Positions 58,800 to 64,000 of a DNA stretch of 64,000 nt are shown piece after piece. The notes under the pieces are model-generated. The model saw nothing but the letters and a program-made list of their open reading frames with translations, was not told where the DNA came from and did not search any database. Numbering within the stretch: the stretch's first letter is position 1; each line of letters opens with the position of its first letter. The stretch is from positions 85,431,566-85,495,565 of the forward strand of contig OZ024928.1 of the NCBI GenBank assembly GCA_964017235.1, given 5' to 3'. This DNA is from Sabellastarte sp. h YS-2021 (taxonomy: Eukaryota; Annelida; Polychaeta; Sabellida; Sabellidae). A program made the position numbers and the translations under genes.

Positions 58800-60390
58800 A
58801 GATGTGGGATGCACCGAGGACTTAAGCTTAATTTTGCCTGGATAAAAATACAGTGGCTTGATTATGTATCGGATGTATCCATTGAAGTTGACACAGACCA
58901 TAAAACTGACCCTTGAAATGTTTCAACATATACTTATTTTATGTTATCTTTTAGTTATAAGAGTTACTGCTACTTCATAAGATGGAAAACAGAGTGAAAG
59001 TTCATATATGTAGGCTATTAAAGTTTAACTTAATAAATTTGGGGGGAAATGTTGAATAGAATCAAACTTACACTGAAAGGCTTGGTGTATGGTCTCAGAT
59101 ACATCATAGTTTTTAAAAAAAAGTGTCTCTGTTTTATTGTGATCAATTTGATTTATCCTTAATCTTTCATTTGTGTTAAGGTTAGTATTTTGAATATTGA
59201 TTAATCTAGAAAGGGCCATGTGGAGGAGCAAAGATCAAACCTTGAGTTTTATAACCCTTTTAAGCAAGGCCATATTGGGACAGACCCACAACATGTTGCC
59301 ATGTGTTGGTTTGTACTTGGAATAAAAAAAGGAATAAGATTAATAGATAACACTGGAATCTACGTTTGTGAATTTAAACTTAATTTGTGGTAAATAAAAT
59401 GTAAATTTTTTATAATTCATACAACAACGGTAAATATGAGATTAAACTTTCACTCACTTAAAGAACTGTATATCTAGTTTTAAAGTTTTGTATATCTAGT
59501 TTTTGCTCCTATAAATATGAAATCAGAAACCATTTTCAGTCACTTTTATAAACTCAAAAGAGGGGACACAGCCTATGTTTAGTGTCTGGGGCTAAGTAAA
59601 GCTTAATTGTTTTGTTGCAAAAAGTAGACTCATGGGACAAGTACAAATTGGCAAAAAGCTTCAAACATTGTCCAGCAGATGAAAGGGCATCTTAGTAAAT
59701 CAAGACTGGAAACAATTGATTAGCACACCCAAAAGATAAGACTAAGTTAACTTAGGTTAGAGAGAACAGTTACACTTCAACCTGATCTAAAAACAGTACC
59801 AGTCTTGGTGAAATACAGATTTTTTGTAATATATGAAAAATCAAGTGGCGATATTGAATATAATGATGTACAATAACTGCTTAATCACACAGAAGTACTT
59901 CCAGTGTGCGAAGTTTAACAAAAAATTTCCAGGTTCACTAAACCTGCAATTAAAAAATGTTACAGGTCTGCAGCAAAAGTTGTATTTCAATGTAGGTTAA
60001 AGTATTTTGAGTTTCAGAATTGAGCAAGTGGCTAATGCAAATGAAGAAATAGTTTAATGTTAGTTTCTATAATGGCAAGAATGGCAGAAGTAAAAATATA
60101 TTCAATTTTGACAATTAAAATCAATATATATAGAAATATTTTTCTTAAGTTACAAGACATCCAGAACTGTAACTCTAGAAAGATACCGGTCTGTGAGGGT
60201 AGTTACCAACTTACCAGTCTCGAATAGTGGGGTAGGGGTTAATTTTGTACACGGAGTACTGCACACTTAAACTCCTGTTTTACTGTTCCACTCTTGTATC
60301 CCCAATAGCCCCCTATTTGAAAATGTACGCTGAATGTGAAAATTCTTCCTCAAAAGATAGTAGTCTATGATGTGTGCAACCATACAGGAT
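58800..60390. other. Unassigned AT-rich stretch
   Basis: No repeat family or exon is recognised. Confidence 0.4.
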
Positions 60391-60394
60391 GCAG

Positions 60395-61900
60395 ATCGAT
60401 TTTTACCCCACAGCCTTTAAGGGTTGTGTGGGTGTTATTTTCACCCATGGCAATTCCAGATGGGCGGCGGGAAAAAGTATGTCTGGGTTGTATCTCAGAA
60501 ACCGTAAGATGTAGGAAGTTGATACTTGGTAGGAACATTGGTTGGGGGTGTAGGTGTGCAGTGTCATGGTGTGACCTTGATTTCTATTTTGACCTTGCCG
60601 TAGCGACCTTGAGTTTCAAAATCTTGTCCTGCCTATATCTCAGGCACCATTAGGTGTAGGAAGTTGATACTTGGTAGGGTAATTGGTTAGGAAGTGTAGG
60701 TGTGTAATGTCATGGTATGACCTTGATTTAATGTTTGACCTTGCCATAGTGATCTTGAGTTTGAAAATCTTGTCTGGCCTATATCTAAGAAACCATAAGA
60801 TGTAGGAAGTTGATACTTGGTAGGAGTATTGGTTAAGGGGTGTAGGTATGCAACATTATAATGTGACCTTGATTTAATCTTTGACCTTGCTGTAGTGACC
60901 TTGACCTTTAAAATATTATCTGGGCTATATCTCTGAAACAATAAGGTGCAGGAAGTTTATATTTGGTAGTGACCCTGATTTGACCTTTGACCTTGCCATT
61001 GTGACCTTGAGTTTGTAAATCTTGTCCTGCCTATACAACAGAGGTATAGGAAATTAATACTTAGTAGGACATTGTTTAAGGAGTGTAGGTGTCCAATGTC
61101 ATTGTGTGATCTTGATTTGACCTTTTGTCCTTGCTGTAGTGACCTTGAATTTTATCTGGGCTGTACCTCAGAAACCGCAAGGTGTAGGAAGTTTATACTT
61201 GCTAGGGACATTGGTTGAGGGTTGTAGGTGTGCAATATGATGATAAGACATGATTTGACCTTTGACCTTGCCATAGTGACCTGAGTTTGAAAATTTTGTC
61301 CAGCTTTTATCACTGAAACCATAAGGACTATGAAGTTGATACGTGGTACGGACATTGGTTTGGGGTTGTTGGTGTGCACCGTCATGGTCTGACCTTGATT
61401 TGACCTTTGACCTTGCTGTAGTGACCTTGAGTTTGAAAATCTTGTCCAGCCTATAACATGGAAACCGTAAGGAGTCAGAAACTTGGTGGAACATTGGTTG
61501 GGGGTGTAGGTGTGCATCGTTATGGTGAGACCTTGATTTGACCTTTGACCTTGCTCTTGTAACTTTGTACTTTAAAATCTTGTCTGGACTATATCTTGGA
61601 AACTGTAAAGTATAGCAAGTTGATAATTGGTAGGAACATTTCTTAAGGGTGTAGGTGTGCATCGTCATGGTGAGACCTTGATTTGACCTTTGACCTTGCT
61701 GTTGTCACTTTGACCTTTAAAATCTTGTCTGGGCTATATCTTGGAAACTGTAAGGTATAGGAAGTTGATAATTGGTAACATCATGTCACACTGTGTGAAA
61801 GTCTCCTCATCTTTTAACTGTGTCACTTTTATAGCTGATGGTGTTGTTAATTATTTCCACAGGCTGTGGGGTATGGGCATCCCTGATGCTATTTGTAGAG
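60395..61900 (+). mobile_element. Gamma-family element, copy 6, complete-looking
   Basis: 5' stem-loop CCCACAGCC-tttaa-GGGTTGTGTGGG (60408-60433), then 'gtgttattttcacccatggc', then about nine units of 130-165 bp to about 61790. Its tail ends 'ggctgtggggtatgggcatc'. Every unit has TGACCTTG, 'aatcttgtc', 'aaaccgtaag' and 'ggtgtaggtgtgcaa'. No coding capacity. Confidence 0.8.
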
Positions 61901-62377
61901 CTTTGAAATGTGCAAAAGACACAGGGCACAAAAAAAATATGAGTCAGTTTTCAGTAGAGCAAGGGTCCCATTTTATCACTTTGAAATGTCCCTGTTCTAA
62001 TGTAGATATTTTAACAATAGGTCTGTTCATGCGAAGATATATGAAATCCCAATTATACCTGATGATGCTTACACCTTTCCTTAATCCTTACTGGACTCAC
62101 AGGCTAGACCTAAACAGGCTTGCCCACTTTGCTTCTTGTTCAATCCGCCTCATGTTTTGGTGGGGCATCTTCATTAAACTTTGTATTTGGTTTGGACATC
62201 TTTATCGATATTTGACACAACTTTGAAAATGTTCAGGACTGCTGTTTTGTAATGGTTGAAAACCCTCCCATGAGCTTTCACAAAAAGAAATAACAAAAAT
62301 AAATATCTCAAGCCTCAAGTTTTTGGATTATTATTCTGAATTATTTGGAATACAGAATAACAAAATAGTACTTTTCA

Positions 62378-63060
62378 TCCCACAGCCATTAAAGACTGTG
62401 TGGGTGTTGTTTTCACCTATGGGGTATTTATTGGTGGGTGCTTGGGTATCAAGAAGAATCTTGTCTGGCTGTATCTCAGAAACTGTGGGGTATAAGAAGT
62501 TCTTACTTGGTACGAGCATTGGTTGGAGATGCAGGTTTGTAGCATTATGGTGTGACTTGATTTGACCTTTGATCTTGCTGCAGTTACCTTGACCTTTAAA
62601 ATCTTGTAGGAAATGTGGGGGTTGTTACTTGGTAGGTATATTGGGTTGAGGGTGTAGGTGTCTAACATCATGTTGTAAACTTGGTGTGACGTTTGACCTT
62701 GGCTCTGCCATAATGTTTTCTACTGCCACATTTGAAAAATATTTCCCACTACAAAACCACATCGATTGCAAATGATTCTTGTATATATTTTTACCTAATT
62801 GTGCTTTGTCTATTGACACCTATACTTCAATTGATCAATTAAAATATATCAAAATTTTAAAGCTTTATAGCTTTCAGTTTACAAATTAATACTGTCATCT
62901 TGCGAATAAGTTGTCTTGTTTTGGTACTTTGTCTTTACACACATTTTTCTCCTTCTTAAGAGTTATTGCTCCTCTATGTAACTTACGTTGTCTGTTCTGC
63001 AAGGCTCCTTTATAGTTTTTCATCTCTTCAGTATTTCTTTATGTTACATTAAACATTATG
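62378..63060 (+). mobile_element. Gamma-family element, copy 7, short
   Basis: 5' stem CCCACAGCC...GACTGTGTGGG (62380-62403), 'gttgttttcacctatgggg', about two units, then the gamma tail 'ttgtcttgttttggtacttt' (62910) and 'cattttt' as in copies 1 and 3. Confidence 0.75.
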
Positions 63061-64000
63061 AAATAACATTCTGATGTGATGCTGAGTTGTCAAGTCTTAC
63101 AAATAGCCAGTTTAAAAGTCTGTATAAAAGTCCACTGTTCCAACAATTGTACATTGGCTTTTGACTGGAACCATGATATGACGTACAACATATTTTTGCA
63201 AATGGACTTGATGGGATAGGCTTCTTTTTTGAATCCTGTAAGAGAAGCAATAATAAAAAAAAAACTTTTTTTCAGTGAATTATATATGAGCATGTTTATT
63301 ATATTAGAATAGTAATAATCTATCTCTGATTGGATTTTATTTGGAATTATTATCTGATTGGTAGTTTAGAACCACTCAGACTTCTCTTGATACTCAGAGT
63401 GCTAATTGGACTATAATTTCAAGCATAAAGTCCAACCAGTAAGGGATTATTAATTTTTTATTACCACAGTAGAATAATGGTACAAGTATAAGCAAGTATA
63501 AAAATTGCTTGTCAATTTATCCAGCTGTTTGATCGAGTGCTAAAAAAATAAGGTGTTACATAATGTTGTGTTAAAAGTTACATTTAAGCACAACAGTTCA
63601 TTTATGTCTTTCTTAAATACACTTACATTTTCTATTTAAACAAATATAATCTGTTTTCAAGGAGAACCCTGAAATTGAGTAGAATTTTGAGATTATTTGA
63701 TTTAAAACCAACTCCCACTCATGGCTTGGTCATTGGCTAATGTGATTTGTAACCAGATCCCCACAACAAGAGCTTTCACACTCAAAGGCAAATTAATATA
63801 AATTTTCTTTAACACTCAAACCACAGTTCACCAACACACACATTATTTTGCCCAGTAATCAAGATTTAATTACATCTAACTAAGGTCATCTTTTTGGAAA
63901 AGCAAAATCAGTTTATGCTGCAGAGGAACCAAATTAACTCTAAATGATCATAATTCTTTATTTCTAATTCGATGCGTACGATTGCCATGATTGCAGAGCC
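63060..64000. other. Right edge, unassigned
   Basis: AT-rich, with no repeat family and no convincing next TALPID3 exon. Confidence 0.4.

Noticed and set aside
61741..62226. 161-codon open frame
   Set aside because: It starts in the last gamma unit and runs through the gamma tail. No recognisable domain, and other gamma tails do not conserve it.

Overview
The window is animal nuclear DNA. It is AT-rich and intron-rich, and it carries four recognisable, deeply conserved animal genes among many non-autonomous transposable elements. Many of those elements are built around a core of 140-170 bp tandem repeats. That architecture is well known from bivalve 'pearl'/CvA-type elements, so a bivalve or related mollusc is my best guess at the host. 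This is an inference; nothing in the sequence names the species.

Genes, left to right: (1) 6645-15071 (+), a nine-exon Rab32/38/29-family small GTPase (217 aa) whose catalytic switch II glutamine is a histidine; (2) 21063-24425 (-), TIMM9, three exons, 92 aa, twin CX3C; (3) 32965-33339 (-), TAF13 as one uninterrupted exon, 124 aa; (4) 34907-50803 (+), the first nine coding exons (about 619 codons) of a TALPID3/KIAA0586 homologue that probably runs off the right edge. TIMM9 and TALPID3 lie head to head, as I recall they do in human, with TAF13 between them. The genes share no pathway: Rab traffic to lysosome-related organelles, mitochondrial protein import, TFIID assembly, and centriole/cilium assembly.

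Repeats: by summing my spans, roughly a third or more of the window belongs to array-cored families. I call them alpha (147 bp monomer; 11222, 15706, 26122, 58050), beta (about 168 bp; 13042, 21225, 28760), gamma (130-165 bp; 3826, 8540, 42050, 46745, 49200, 60395, 62378), delta (155 bp; 16752, 36308), epsilon (about 140 bp; 24506, 37086) and K (38366, 40930, 55425). Alpha and beta copies have Helitron-like features: a 3' CTAG followed by a host T, A|T insertion sites, no target duplication, and a stem-loop near the end. They also have a stem-loop at the other end.

The stretch 25202-31774 is a microhomology-flanked tandem duplication. Copy 1 carries two of these insertions and copy 2 keeps both sites empty, so the insertions can be read directly. 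Several families carry extended nuclear-receptor half-sites (TGACCTTGA) or YY1-like motifs (GCCGCCATTTT) in every monomer. Also present are two MITEs, a foldback element, a tRNA-derived SINE family (one copy with a 12-bp target duplication), older tRNA-like SINE remnants and a near-identical 541-bp tandem duplication.
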